Part shown: positions 26,262-34,271 of the stretch, in pieces
Numbering within the stretch: position 1 is the first letter of the stretch
How the letters are laid out: each line of letters starts with the position of its first letter
NCBI RefSeq assembly: GCF_020966635.1
Contig: NZ_JAJKFQ010000001.1
Span: forward strand, 372,001 to 436,000
Reading direction: 5' to 3'
Origin: Stieleria sp. JC731
Lineage (GTDB): Bacteria; Planctomycetota; Planctomycetia; Pirellulales; Pirellulaceae
Length of the DNA: 64,000 nt
Made by a program: the position numbers and the translations under genes
The notes under the pieces: generated by a model
Seen by the model: only the letters and a program-made list of their open reading frames with translations
Databases searched by the model: none
Told to the model about the DNA's origin: nothing

Positions 26262-27509
26262 TTAATCTCGGTTCTTCATTCGTGGATCGAGCGCGTCACG
26301 AATGCCGTCACCCAAGAAGTTCAGTGCGAACAGAGTTGCCGCTAAGGCACCACCAGGAAAAACGACAACCCACCAAAACACTTTCACGATCGAGAGGGCT
26401 TCGACGCCATCGTTCAGCAGCAAACCCCAGGAAACATCGGGTGGTGAAACGCCGAGCCCAAGGAAGGATAAGAACGCTTCAAACAACATCACGCTTGGGA
26501 TCGTGAGCGTCAGATAGACAATCACGACGCCTAGTACATTGGGCACCAAGTGGCGGAATACGATTCGCCATGACGAAGCCCCAACGGTCTTTGCCGCCTC
26601 GACAAACTGTTCGTGACGCAGTGAAAGGATTTGGCCGCGAACGACTCGCGACATCGTCAGCCAATAAATCGCACCGATCACGATATAGAAAATGGTGATT
26701 TGATCGACGCCATAGGACGCGAGCTTCTGCTTGACGCTTTCTTCACCAAGAAACGTCACTAAAAAGATCACGACGAAGATGAACGGGATCGAATAAAGCA
26801 TGTCGACAAACCGCATCATTGCCGCATCGACGCGGCCACCGAAGTAACCAGCGATCGCGCCGTAGCTGACGCCGATGATCAAGCTTACCAACGTGGCGAC
26901 GATGCCAACGATCAACGATACACGCGCACCCCAGAACACTCGGGCGAGCAAATCACGTCCCAGTTTGTCGGTTCCGAATAGGCTTGGGATCGCGTAGTCG
27001 CCAAAAACGGAAACACGCACTTGGCACATCCACCAAGCGACGCCACCGAGGTTGTTCCACATCTGGTTGAAGGGATGTTCGACCGAGATCCGTGATTCGA
27101 TTTCTTTGGCAAGCTTTTGTTGGGTTTTTAAATCCGTTGCTTCGGCAAGCTGCTTTTGCGTTTCTGCAAGTGACGCTTCGAATGCCGCCAGTTCGCTGGT
27201 CAGTTTATTGTCTTTGAATTTCAGACCTGGTCGTCCGCCCAGAACAACGGTGTGCAGGTTCGGTGGTAGGAACCTTCGATTGTTCAAGTCCTTGTCGATT
27301 GGGCTTTGCAAAGGCAGCAGGGGCGTCAGGAAAGCGGCTGTGGCCAATAGCAGCAAACACCAAAGCGAAATCATCGCGGTGCGATTGCGGCGCAACCGAT
27401 TGAATGCATCCTGCCAAAGCGAGACGCCGCGTATTTCACGAGACTCGGCAAGCAACCGTTCGAGGGCTTCTTCGGTGGAATTGCCACCAGGTTTGATGGA
27501 ACTGTTCAT
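26262..27509 (-). CDS. oppC: Oligopeptide ABC transporter permease C with periplasmic insertion
   Basis: The 415-aa inner-membrane permease is about 100 residues longer than usual. After TM1 (ALWCLLLL-type segment near residue 50) comes a roughly 120-residue extracytoplasmic insertion. It includes a predicted coiled coil rich in Lys, Glu, Gln and Ala ([19 protein letters not shown] region). The normal permease follows, starting at [17 protein letters not shown], with the EAA-type loop [20 protein letters not shown]. The start overlaps the oppB stop (ATGA). The insertion may contact the anchored binding protein or another envelope component. Confidence 0.9.
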   Translation of the reverse strand: MNSSIKPGGNSTEEALERLLAESREIRGVSLWQDAFNRLRRNRTAMISLWCLLLLATAAFLTPLLPLQSPIDKDLNNRRFLPPNLHTVVLGGRPGLKFKDNKLTSELAAFEASLAETQKQLAEATDLKTQQKLAKEIESRISVEHPFNQMWNNLGGVAWWMCQVRVSVFGDYAIPSLFGTDKLGRDLLARVFWGARVSLIVGIVATLVSLIIGVSYGAIAGYFGGRVDAAMMRFVDMLYSIPFIFVVIFLVTFLGEESVKQKLASYGVDQITIFYIVIGAIYWLTMSRVVRGQILSLRHEQFVEAAKTVGASSWRIVFRHLVPNVLGVVIVYLTLTIPSVMLFEAFLSFLGLGVSPPDVSWGLLLNDGVEALSIVKVFWWVVVFPGGALAATLFALNFLGDGIRDALDPRMKNRD

Positions 27510-28435
27510 TGAAGTTTCACCCTCGGATCGATGATCGCATATGCCAAGTCGACCAAGGTATTCATCGCAAACAACAGCACGGTGTAAGTCAGCACCATAC
27601 CCATCGCCAATGTGTAATCACGCTGCGTTGCGGCGTTGATAAAGTGACTGCCCATGCCAGGCAACGCAAAGATCTTTTCTAGCACCAGCGAACCGGTTAG
27701 CACTCGCGCGACCGCCGGGCCGAGGTATGAAACGACGGGCAGCAATGCCCCTGGCAAGACGTGCCGAATGATCACCGTTCGCTTGGGAAGGCCTTTGGCA
27801 AAGGCTGTCCGTACATGATCGCGAGTTAGCATTTCGAGCATGCCGGTTCGTGTTAGACGCGCGATGTATGCTGCGACTGGCAGACCTAAGCAGAACGCAG
27901 GCAAGGCGACTTGGCTGAGCGTTCCCCATCCACCTGCCGGAAACAGTTGGATCATGAACACGAACAATAGGATTGCCAAACTGGCGATGACAAAGTTCGG
28001 AACGGCGATTCCGAACACGGCCGCCGCCATTAATGCGACATCGGCGGCAGAGCGACGATAGACCGCCGAGATCACTCCGGCGGTAATGCCAAAGATGATC
28101 GCAAATACCAATGCGAAGATTGCCAATGTGACTGAAACGGGAAAGCCTTCCGCGATCACTTGGTTAACGCTGTAGTCCTCCAGTCGAGTGCTCCAGCCAA
28201 GATCAAAACGCGTCACGACTCCGACCAGATAATCCCAGTACTGTTGCAGCGGCGGTGCATCGAGGTTGTACCGGGCTTTGAGCTGTCGTTCGATCGCTGG
28301 TGGAACACTCCGCTCGCCGCTAAATGGGTTTCCAGGAACGCTCCGCATCAACACAAAGGACACCGTATAAACGGCCCAAAGCGTCAGCAGCATCCATGAC
28401 AGACGCTTCAGTAGGTATCCGATCAAATCTCTCAT
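27506..28435 (-). CDS. oppB: Oligopeptide ABC transporter permease B
   Basis: The 309-aa permease starts at the ATG at 28435, which overlaps the oppA stop (ATGA). A much longer frame up to 28759 is an overlap artefact running through oppA coding sequence. The N-terminus is the standard DLIGYLLKRLSWMLLTLWAV, followed by RSVPGNPF and a six-helix core with the cytoplasmic loop TAFAKGLPKRTVIIRHVLP. It pairs with OppC to form the membrane channel. Confidence 0.93.
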   Translation of the reverse strand: MRDLIGYLLKRLSWMLLTLWAVYTVSFVLMRSVPGNPFSGERSVPPAIERQLKARYNLDAPPLQQYWDYLVGVVTRFDLGWSTRLEDYSVNQVIAEGFPVSVTLAIFALVFAIIFGITAGVISAVYRRSAADVALMAAAVFGIAVPNFVIASLAILLFVFMIQLFPAGGWGTLSQVALPAFCLGLPVAAYIARLTRTGMLEMLTRDHVRTAFAKGLPKRTVIIRHVLPGALLPVVSYLGPAVARVLTGSLVLEKIFALPGMGSHFINAATQRDYTLAMGMVLTYTVLLFAMNTLVDLAYAIIDPRVKLQ

Positions 28436-30462
28436 TGCGTCGGCGTTCTCATTCCTGGCTGTGCTTTCGGAGCAGTGTCTTTCGAAGAAGTGTCGGATTC
28501 GTCGGCGTAGCGAAGGATCGACAGCGGGTGCAGGTCTTGCGCGGTCGGTGCAAAGTTCAGCACGTTCGGTTTGCACATCTCTGCCGAGGTGTAGAAATAG
28601 ATCGGAATCACCGGCAACTCTGTCGCCAGGATCTCTTCGGCTTGGCGAAGCAGTTCCAGCCGTTTGGTTTGATCCTGTTCTTCGCCCGATTCGGCAATCA
28701 GGCGATCGTATTCTTTGTTCGACCAGTTCGTATTGCTTTGTGGATTGTCCGTTACCCACAAATCCAGGAACGTGTTGGGATCGGGATAGTCACCGACCCA
28801 GCCGTACCGAGCCATTTGGTAGTTTTCCATCTGAACGGTTTCGGTGAAGCTGCCCCATTCCATGTTTTGCAGCTCGATTTTGATGTTCAGATTGTTTTGC
28901 AGTTGTTGCTGGATCACCTCGGCGATCGGCCGGTGGGTTTCGCTGGTGTTGTACATCAGCGTCAGCTTGGGGAAGCCTCGGCCGCCGGGAAAGCCAGCTT
29001 CGGCAAGTAGCTCCTTCGCTTTGTCGACATCTTCCTGAAGGCCTTTGACACCTTTGTATCCGGCCAATCCGGGCGGAACGACACTGAAGGCCGGTATCTG
29101 CCCTGCCTTGGTGACCTCTTCGACGATTTGTCGCCGATTGATCGCCATGCTTAACGCTTGCCGAACACGGATATCATCGAGTGGCGCAACGGCGTGATTA
29201 AGTTTGTAAAAGTAGATCGAAAGCTTTGGCGCACTATGAAAGTCATCACGTTTACGCAGCTCTTCAAGCACCGATGTGGGCAGATCGTTAATCCATTGCA
29301 GTTGCCCGGTTTCGTACATGTTCAGCGCCGTGTTCTGGCTCTCGAGTGAAACGAAGTCGATCGTGTTCATTCCCACGCGATCAACGTTCCAGTACTCGGG
29401 ATTTTTTTCGACACGGACGCGGTCACGCAGACGCCGGAACTTCAGCCGGAACGGTCCGTTGGAAACGATGTTCTCTGCCTTGGTCCACATCTGCGCGCCG
29501 AACGCTTCAACGCATTCTTGTTTGACCGGGTAGAGCGGATAGTAGGCCGCGAGGTACAGAAAGTATGGCACCGAGTAATCGAGCTGGACGACGAAGGTTT
29601 GGTCGTCGATCGCTTGGGCGCCGCCTTCGTGTTTGAAGTCAACCATCACACCGTGCGTGCGCGTGATGCTGGTGTCTTCATTGATCGCGGCTAAGGAAAT
29701 GGCAAAGCGTTCTCGAGTCGGGGCGTGTTCCCAATCAGGTCGTCCGTTTTCTCCCAGCGGGACGATGTCGACTTCGTAAACCCAGCTTTCTTGCCAATCG
29801 AGTTCGGCATTTTCACGTTGTTCTTCGCTGGCGTCTTCAGGGAGCTTCGGTTCCGGTGGCTTGATGATTTCGCGAAGCGTGCCGTACTTCATCGTGCCAC
29901 GCGGAAAGTGTTTGATCGCGGCGTCACCTGTGGATGTTTCACCCGGCCGATCCCACAGCTCAACTTCGACTCGGTCGCCGATCGCGACGATCGCGCGGTG
30001 ATAGACATCGGCAAGGTGGACTTGATTGATCAGGTACCCGTATTCGCAAGCGGTCGCGGGGTGCAGCATTCGCTGCCATGACCAAGCAAAATCGTGGGCT
30101 GTCAGCGGTGTGCCGTCGGACCATCGCAGGCCGTCGCGAAGGTGGAAAGTGTACGTCTTGCCGTCTTCGCTGACGTCCCATGATTCCGCCATCGCGGGTT
30201 GGGGTGAAAGCGGCTGCAATCCGTTGTCTGGATCCGGAGGCCCTTCGGGTAACATCCGGGCCAGGCCTTCAAAGATCTCGTAGATGATCCGGCTTTCCGG
30301 TTGACCGGTCGCGCGGTGCGGATCGATGGTCTTCGGGTCGGTGCCGTTTTGAAGTGAGAAATCTGCCGGAGGGACGCTGTCCAAGCGAGCCGCCCAGATG
30401 ACGGCAATGACAGCAACCAAGGCTGCAAAAATGACGAATCCTCGGCGAACTTCCGGAGCCAC
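28432..30462 (-). CDS. oppA: Oligopeptide ABC transporter, membrane-anchored binding protein
   Basis: The 676-aa family 5 solute-binding protein is the first gene of the operon, with a GTG start. The N-terminus is a single hydrophobic helix (FVIFAALVAVIAVIWAARL) without a lipobox, so it is probably anchored in the membrane or released by signal peptidase I. Family motifs include TIDPHRATG, the LRDGLRWSDGTPLTAHDFAW block, and DDIRVRQALSMAINR. It is longer than typical OppA (about 540 aa) because of a region near residues 150-260. It would capture peptides in the periplasm for OppBCDF; specificity is unknown. Confidence 0.91.
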   Translation of the reverse strand: MAPEVRRGFVIFAALVAVIAVIWAARLDSVPPADFSLQNGTDPKTIDPHRATGQPESRIIYEIFEGLARMLPEGPPDPDNGLQPLSPQPAMAESWDVSEDGKTYTFHLRDGLRWSDGTPLTAHDFAWSWQRMLHPATACEYGYLINQVHLADVYHRAIVAIGDRVEVELWDRPGETSTGDAAIKHFPRGTMKYGTLREIIKPPEPKLPEDASEEQRENAELDWQESWVYEVDIVPLGENGRPDWEHAPTRERFAISLAAINEDTSITRTHGVMVDFKHEGGAQAIDDQTFVVQLDYSVPYFLYLAAYYPLYPVKQECVEAFGAQMWTKAENIVSNGPFRLKFRRLRDRVRVEKNPEYWNVDRVGMNTIDFVSLESQNTALNMYETGQLQWINDLPTSVLEELRKRDDFHSAPKLSIYFYKLNHAVAPLDDIRVRQALSMAINRRQIVEEVTKAGQIPAFSVVPPGLAGYKGVKGLQEDVDKAKELLAEAGFPGGRGFPKLTLMYNTSETHRPIAEVIQQQLQNNLNIKIELQNMEWGSFTETVQMENYQMARYGWVGDYPDPNTFLDLWVTDNPQSNTNWSNKEYDRLIAESGEEQDQTKRLELLRQAEEILATELPVIPIYFYTSAEMCKPNVLNFAPTAQDLHPLSILRYADESDTSSKDTAPKAQPGMRTPTQ

Positions 30463-30646
30463 AGACGTGTCTCTTGTTGTTTGGACTTGGCGGATTGGGC
30501 GATACGCGAAATTTTAGGCGTTTCGGCAACCGCGACGCGAGAGCGATTGCAAGCGTTTCTCCGATAGCGGCACCCAGAGCGTTACACGGCCCTCCAAGCG
30601 GCAAACCCCCTGAGCAAATTTCGGGGACAGAGCTCGTTTAGCTTTT

Positions 30647-30743
30647 ATTGTCGCCCTTCACTCCGTGAAGGCAGCGTTCTTCCTTGCTGGGTTAGCGAAG
30701 TTGATGGCGACTTCGTAAGAGATCAATCCCGAAAATCAACAGG
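30647..30743. repeat. 97-bp dispersed repeat, copy B
   Basis: This aligns without gaps to 1159-1255 (about 70 percent identity by eye), with the same opening ATTGTCGCCCTTCACTCC and the same ending ACAGG. Here it directly precedes the triplicated repeat. Confidence 0.6.
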
Positions 30744-30754
30744 TCGATAGAGGC

Positions 30755-31440
30755 TGTTTAGTTTGCTTGCGCGGTGGTTTGGGTGCGAAGGTGGCTGGTG
30801 GAAGTTTTCAACACAGAGGCACCGAGGTCATGGAGATTGGGTGGGGGGAAAAACGCAGAGACGCGGAAGTCGCAGAGGAGTGCGCGTTGGGGACATAGCA
30901 TGTTCGTGGACAGCAGAAGAGCGTGGTGGGGACATAGCACGATTGCTGCTACTGCGAAAGCAAATGTTGGGGACAGAGCTTGTTTAGTTTGCTTGCGCGG
31001 TGGTTTGGGTGCGAAGGTGGCTGGTGGAAGTTTTCAACACAGAGGCACCGAGGTCATGGAGATTGGGTGGTGGGAATAAATGCAGAGACGCGGAGGTCGC
31101 AGAGGAGAGCTATGGCGGGGACATAGCACGGCGCGTTGGGGAAGGAGGGCGCGTTGGGGACATAGCATGTTCGTGGACAGCAGAAGAGCGTGGTGGGGAC
31201 ATAGCACGATTGCTGCTACTGCGAAAGCAAATGTTGGGGACAGAGCTTGTTTAGTTTGCTTGCGCGGTGGTTTGGGTGCGAAGGTGGCTGGTGGAAGTTT
31301 TCAACACAGAGGCACCGAGGTCATGGAGATTGGGTGGTGGGAATAAATGCAGAGACGCGGAGGTCGCAGAGGAGAGCTATGGCGGGGACATAGCACGGCG
31401 CGTTGGGGATATAGCAAGTGCTATGGTGGGGACATAGCAC
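30755..31440. repeat. Three direct repeats of 226-267 bp with GGGGACATAGCA words
   Basis: Copies begin with TGTTTAGTTTGCTTGCGCGG at 30755, 30981 and 31248. Each runs through a purine-rich stretch (CACAGAGGCACCGAGG, GCAGAGACGCGGA) and GGGGACATAGCAC-type words. Copy 2 carries an extra segment of roughly 40 bp that repeats those words. The copies are close to identical, which points to recent duplication. No protein-coding potential is apparent. Confidence 0.75.
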
Positions 31441-31458
31441 GATCGATTTGGTGCGCGC

Positions 31459-31497
31459 AAAAACAAACCCGGCTTTGCTGTTGCAGAGCCGGGTTTG
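31459..31497 (-). terminator. Intrinsic terminator of the Cys/Pro-rich protein gene
   Basis: CAAACCCGGCT (31464-31474) and AGCCGGGTTTG (31487-31497) form a perfect 11-bp stem with a 12-base loop. On the minus strand five T residues follow (A run at 31459-31463 on plus). It lies 31 bp beyond the stop codon at 31529. This is the clearest rho-independent terminator in the window. Confidence 0.85.
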
Positions 31498-31528
31498 CGT
31501 TGAGCGGTTTGCGAATGTTCGCAAATGC

Positions 31529-32173
31529 TTAGATGTTGGTGTCAGCGTCAGCAGCTGGCTCTGGAGGAGCGTCGCTAGCCGAAGCTTCTTCAGCAGCTGG
31601 AGCTTCTTCGGTAGCAGCTTCGACGACGGTTTCACCGCCGCAAGCAGCACATGGGGCAGCGACTTCGCCGCAACCACCGCATGGAGCTGGTGCAGCTTCG
31701 CAGCATGGTGCTGGTGCAGCTTCGCAGCAAGGAGCAGGAGCTGGTTCGCAGCAGGTAGGCTCTGGAGCGCAGCAGCTCTTACGGGCCTTCAGCTTAGCGA
31801 TCAGACGACCGAACAATTTCGGGCGGCTGCTGCCACAGCAAGTTGGAGCTGGTTCGCAGCATGGTGCTGGTTCGCAGCAAGGAGCAGGAGCTGGTTCGCA
31901 GCAAGGTGCTGGTGCAGGCTCACAGCAAGGAGCAGGTGCTGGTTCGCAGCAAGGAGCTGGTTCGCAGCAAGTTGGCTCTGGAGCGCAGCAATCTGCTGCG
32001 TGACGAGCCTTCAACTTTGCGAGCAATCCGCCGCCACATGCTTTGTTAGCGTGAAGCTTTGCGAACAGTCCGCCACCACAGTTGCCAGCATATGCCGACG
32101 ATTCATTCATGGCGAGAGCCGCACCTACCAACAGTGCGAACGCGGCAATCCCGCTGACCACATTCCGATTCAT
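31529..32173 (-). CDS. Exported Cys/Pro-rich repeat protein
   Basis: The 214-aa protein starts at the ATG at 32173, preceded by GGGAG at good spacing; an upstream frame to 32284 is not conserved-looking. A signal peptide (VVSGIAAFALLVGAALA, then AYAG) leads into GLFAKLHANKACGGG. Two blocks of tandem CCEPAPAP/CCEPAP/CCEAAPAP units follow, separated by a basic segment (RPKLFGRLIAKLKARKS). The tail is acidic and Ala-rich. The paired cysteines suggest disulfide cross-linking or metal binding outside the cytoplasm. Planctomycete cell envelopes were historically described as rich in Cys and Pro, so a structural envelope role is possible but inferred. It is monocistronic, with its own terminator. 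Confidence 0.85.
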   Translation of the reverse strand: MNRNVVSGIAAFALLVGAALAMNESSAYAGNCGGGLFAKLHANKACGGGLLAKLKARHAADCCAPEPTCCEPAPCCEPAPAPCCEPAPAPCCEPAPAPCCEPAPCCEPAPTCCGSSRPKLFGRLIAKLKARKSCCAPEPTCCEPAPAPCCEAAPAPCCEAAPAPCGGCGEVAAPCAACGGETVVEAATEEAPAAEEASASDAPPEPAADADTNI

Positions 32174-32659
32174 CGTAATCTCCCAAGTGTTTCGGAGTTT
32201 TTGGTGCGATCCCTCTGCGCACACGTTTTCAAATCCAGAAGCCCCTTTTTGGGCTCCCCCGTAGGATCCAGCATCGGCGACCATCGCCGAAACTTCCGAA
32301 CACGCAAGATAGGTGCTTTGCGGAACTTTTGCGGCCCACGTGATTTCGTCGATAAAGTAACTTTGGCCAGAGCCGTGTCAATCACACGATCATGTGAAAG
32401 CGCACAGAAAAGTAGGCCGCCCAGGGCGGTCCACTAGGTTTTGGTGATTCCCCGGGTTGCTTGCGCAGATTTCATGAAAACTGCGTAAGTACCGTTTATC
32501 AATCGCTTAACGACAAACTACTGACCTGATTTTAGATACCCCCTTGAGGGGGTTTTGAGGCACTTTGTCGCGGATCTAAGCCTAGTCGTGACACTGCGGA
32601 ATAGACAGAAAAGATTGCCTATTTTGTCAGGATTTGTTTCTGCGAAGTGGTCAATTTGA
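32174..32659. other. Intergenic region upstream of the Cys/Pro-rich gene
   Basis: About 485 bp separate this gene from the lipoprotein gene, both on the minus strand. It contains a candidate promoter (32354-32381) and a small G/C hairpin CCCCCttgaGGGGG followed by TTTT near 32539-32556, a possible weak terminator. No ORF is convincing. Confidence 0.4.
32354..32381 (-). promoter_or_regulatory. Candidate sigma-70-type promoter
   Basis: On the minus strand TTGACA (32381-32376) is followed after 16 bases by TACTTT (32359-32354). The -35 is a perfect match and the -10 is poor. It would give a leader of roughly 170 nt for the Cys/Pro-rich protein gene. This is a weak prediction. Confidence 0.3.
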
Positions 32660-33256
32660 CTATCGGATCGATGTTTCCGATGCCTGTTCGATCGCCGAAA
32701 GCCGAGCGTTCATCTCGTCACCGTTTTCGAAATCGAACTCGAGCGGATCCATTCCATCGCCTTGATCGACATGGAATCCGCTGATCCGCCAGCCTTGGGA
32801 CTCGTTGTGCAGGGTCCAGACGACTTCGTACTGGGTCGTCTGTCCGTTGGCAGCATCGGGTTCGTTCAAGTAAGTCTGGACCCAGACGCGGTCCTTTTGA
32901 TCGGGGATCGGAAATGATTGTCGGACTTCGAACGTTGTGTCGGGAGACCCAGGCAGTTGCAGTGGGCGACCGATCCGAATCATTTCTTGTTGCGCGAGCT
33001 TCGTCAGCAGGTCGCTGGCGCTATTGCCGTCGCCGCCGCGTCGCATGCGATCCAGGAATTGGCTGACAATTTCCGTCGGAGCTGGTTGTTGTGGCTGAGC
33101 TGCCGGGGCAGGCTGTGCCGCTGGCTTTTCCGCCACTGGTTCGGATGACGAACCTCCGCAACCGGTCAAAAACAGGCATGTCATGACGGTGGCCAAGATT
33201 TGGCTGGCGAAAACGAAGAGTCGAGCTTGGGGTGACTTAGTTTGCTGACCGTCCAT
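32660..33256 (-). CDS. Predicted lipoprotein of unknown function
   Basis: The 198-aa protein starts at the ATG at 33256. A lipoprotein signal is clear: hydrophobic FASQILATVMTCL followed by the lipobox FLTGCGG. A Pro/Ala/Gln-rich spacer follows. The C-terminal domain contains VVWTLHNESQGWRISGFHVD and resembles the small NTF2/DUF4878-like fold often found in lipoproteins, though I cannot confirm it. It probably sits at the periplasmic face of a membrane. No operon partner is evident. Confidence 0.8.
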   Translation of the reverse strand: MDGQQTKSPQARLFVFASQILATVMTCLFLTGCGGSSSEPVAEKPAAQPAPAAQPQQPAPTEIVSQFLDRMRRGGDGNSASDLLTKLAQQEMIRIGRPLQLPGSPDTTFEVRQSFPIPDQKDRVWVQTYLNEPDAANGQTTQYEVVWTLHNESQGWRISGFHVDQGDGMDPLEFDFENGDEMNARLSAIEQASETSIR

Positions 33257-33459
33257 AAGTTCGGATTGGCATGAGTGGTGGGATACAGCGTGACGTAATC
33301 GCTCCAATACCATTGGGCCCGAATCCGGGTCAACATCATCGGTCAGCGTTTGGCGATCCCGATCGCTCGCAGACTCGGCTATCGCTTGCCGCCTGTTTCA
33401 AGCAAAATGCTGAAAACTGAATTCAAAGAAAGATCATTTGACCGCGAGGTCCGTTCCTA

Positions 33460-34083
33460 ATGCCCAACAGCCCCAACGTGATTCAGGTCGACAATCAGAA
33501 GATCGACTTGAAGAATCGAAAACTCGCCGCCTTCCTCGCGTGGTTGATGCCGGGGGCCGGGCATTATTACCAAGGGCGACATACCAAAGGCAGTTTGTAT
33601 CTCGTTTGCATTTTGACCACTTGGATCGTTGGCTTTGCACTAGGCGGTGGACATGTGGTCTACGCCTCGTGGCAGCCAGGCGACAAGCGTTGGCACTATT
33701 TTTTGCAAGCCGGAGTTGGTGCGGCAGCCTTGCCGGCATTGGTTCAGGGCAATCGCATGCGGAAAGCCACCGATCGCGGTGCAACGAAAGGCAATTATGA
33801 ACCATTGTGGGGTGGCTTCATGGCACCACCACATCGCCCTGTCGTCGAAGATCGACCTGACGAAGTCTCGGCGTGGTATGCCCAGTACGGCGCTGGCTAT
33901 GAGATGGGAACTTGGTACACGATGATTGCCGGTTTGCTAAACATTCTTGTGATCTATGACGCCTATTCGGGACCTTTGTCGGTACCGATTAGTGGTCGTA
34001 AAAAGAAAGGCGACGAGGACAGCGATCCGAATTCCAGCGATAGCGACATCGAGGCAGCGACCAAATCGGAGGCTACCGCATGA
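33460..34083 (+). CDS. Multi-pass membrane protein, DUF6677-like (tentative)
   Basis: The 207-aa protein opens with a polar stretch and then KLAAFLAWLMPGAGHYYQGR, which resembles the TM2-type GxGxxYxG turn. Hydrophobic segments follow (LYLVCILTTWIVGFALGGG, FLQAGVGAAALPALV, TWYTMIAGLLNILVIYDAY). The tail is hydrophilic, Lys/Asp/Ser-rich. I recall similar planctomycete proteins under DUF6677 but cannot verify. Its last codons overlap the next start (ATGA), so it is the first gene of a coupled cluster ending in TrkA and the hydantoinase. Confidence 0.72.
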   Translation: MPNSPNVIQVDNQKIDLKNRKLAAFLAWLMPGAGHYYQGRHTKGSLYLVCILTTWIVGFALGGGHVVYASWQPGDKRWHYFLQAGVGAAALPALVQGNRMRKATDRGATKGNYEPLWGGFMAPPHRPVVEDRPDEVSAWYAQYGAGYEMGTWYTMIAGLLNILVIYDAYSGPLSVPISGRKKKGDEDSDPNSSDSDIEAATKSEATA

Positions 34084-34271
34084 TCACGATCGGACCGACT
34101 TATTTGCTTTATTATGTCCCGTTGATCGTTTCGATTTCATTGGTCTTTGGGGCGACACGCCACGAAGATACGCAAACGATTTTAAAGCATGCGTTTTACA
34201 CCGCACGCTGGGTGACCAGTTTTATGCTGATCATCTTTTTAATCCTCCTGATGCTTGACTGGATGCTGTAG
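34080..34271 (+). CDS. Small two-helix membrane protein (63 aa)
   Basis: Despite its size this is convincingly a gene. It starts at an ATG overlapping the previous stop by 4 bp, and its stop overlaps the TrkA start by one base. It has two hydrophobic helices (TYLLYYVPLIVSISLVFGA and SFMLIIFLILLMLDWML) joined by a basic loop containing TRHEDTQTILKHAFYTARW. It encodes no known domain. Its strict coupling to trkA suggests a membrane partner or regulator of potassium handling; this is inference. Confidence 0.75.
   Translation: MITIGPTYLLYYVPLIVSISLVFGATRHEDTQTILKHAFYTARWVTSFMLIIFLILLMLDWML

Larger units (their letters stand above)
30463..31458. other. Repeat-rich intergenic region
   Basis: About 1 kb upstream of oppA holds the second copy of a 97-bp dispersed repeat and three near-identical direct repeats, listed separately. 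The ORFs in this stretch encode the same peptide repeatedly because of the DNA repeats and are not credible genes. The oppA promoter should lie near 30463-30640. Confidence 0.5.

Noticed and set aside
28436-28759. N-terminal extension of oppB by 108 codons
   Set aside because: It runs in another frame through oppA, is not hydrophobic, and the ATG at 28435 gives the standard permease N-terminus.
30774-31346. Several frames encoding the same peptide (VWVRRWLVEVFN)
   Set aside because: The similarity follows from the DNA direct repeats; there is no start context or domain and the frames break between copies.
31418-32437. 339-codon plus-strand frame rich in Trp/Cys/Ser/Ala
   Set aside because: It is the complement of the CCEPAP repeat gene, which has a signal peptide, ribosome-binding site and terminator on the minus strand.
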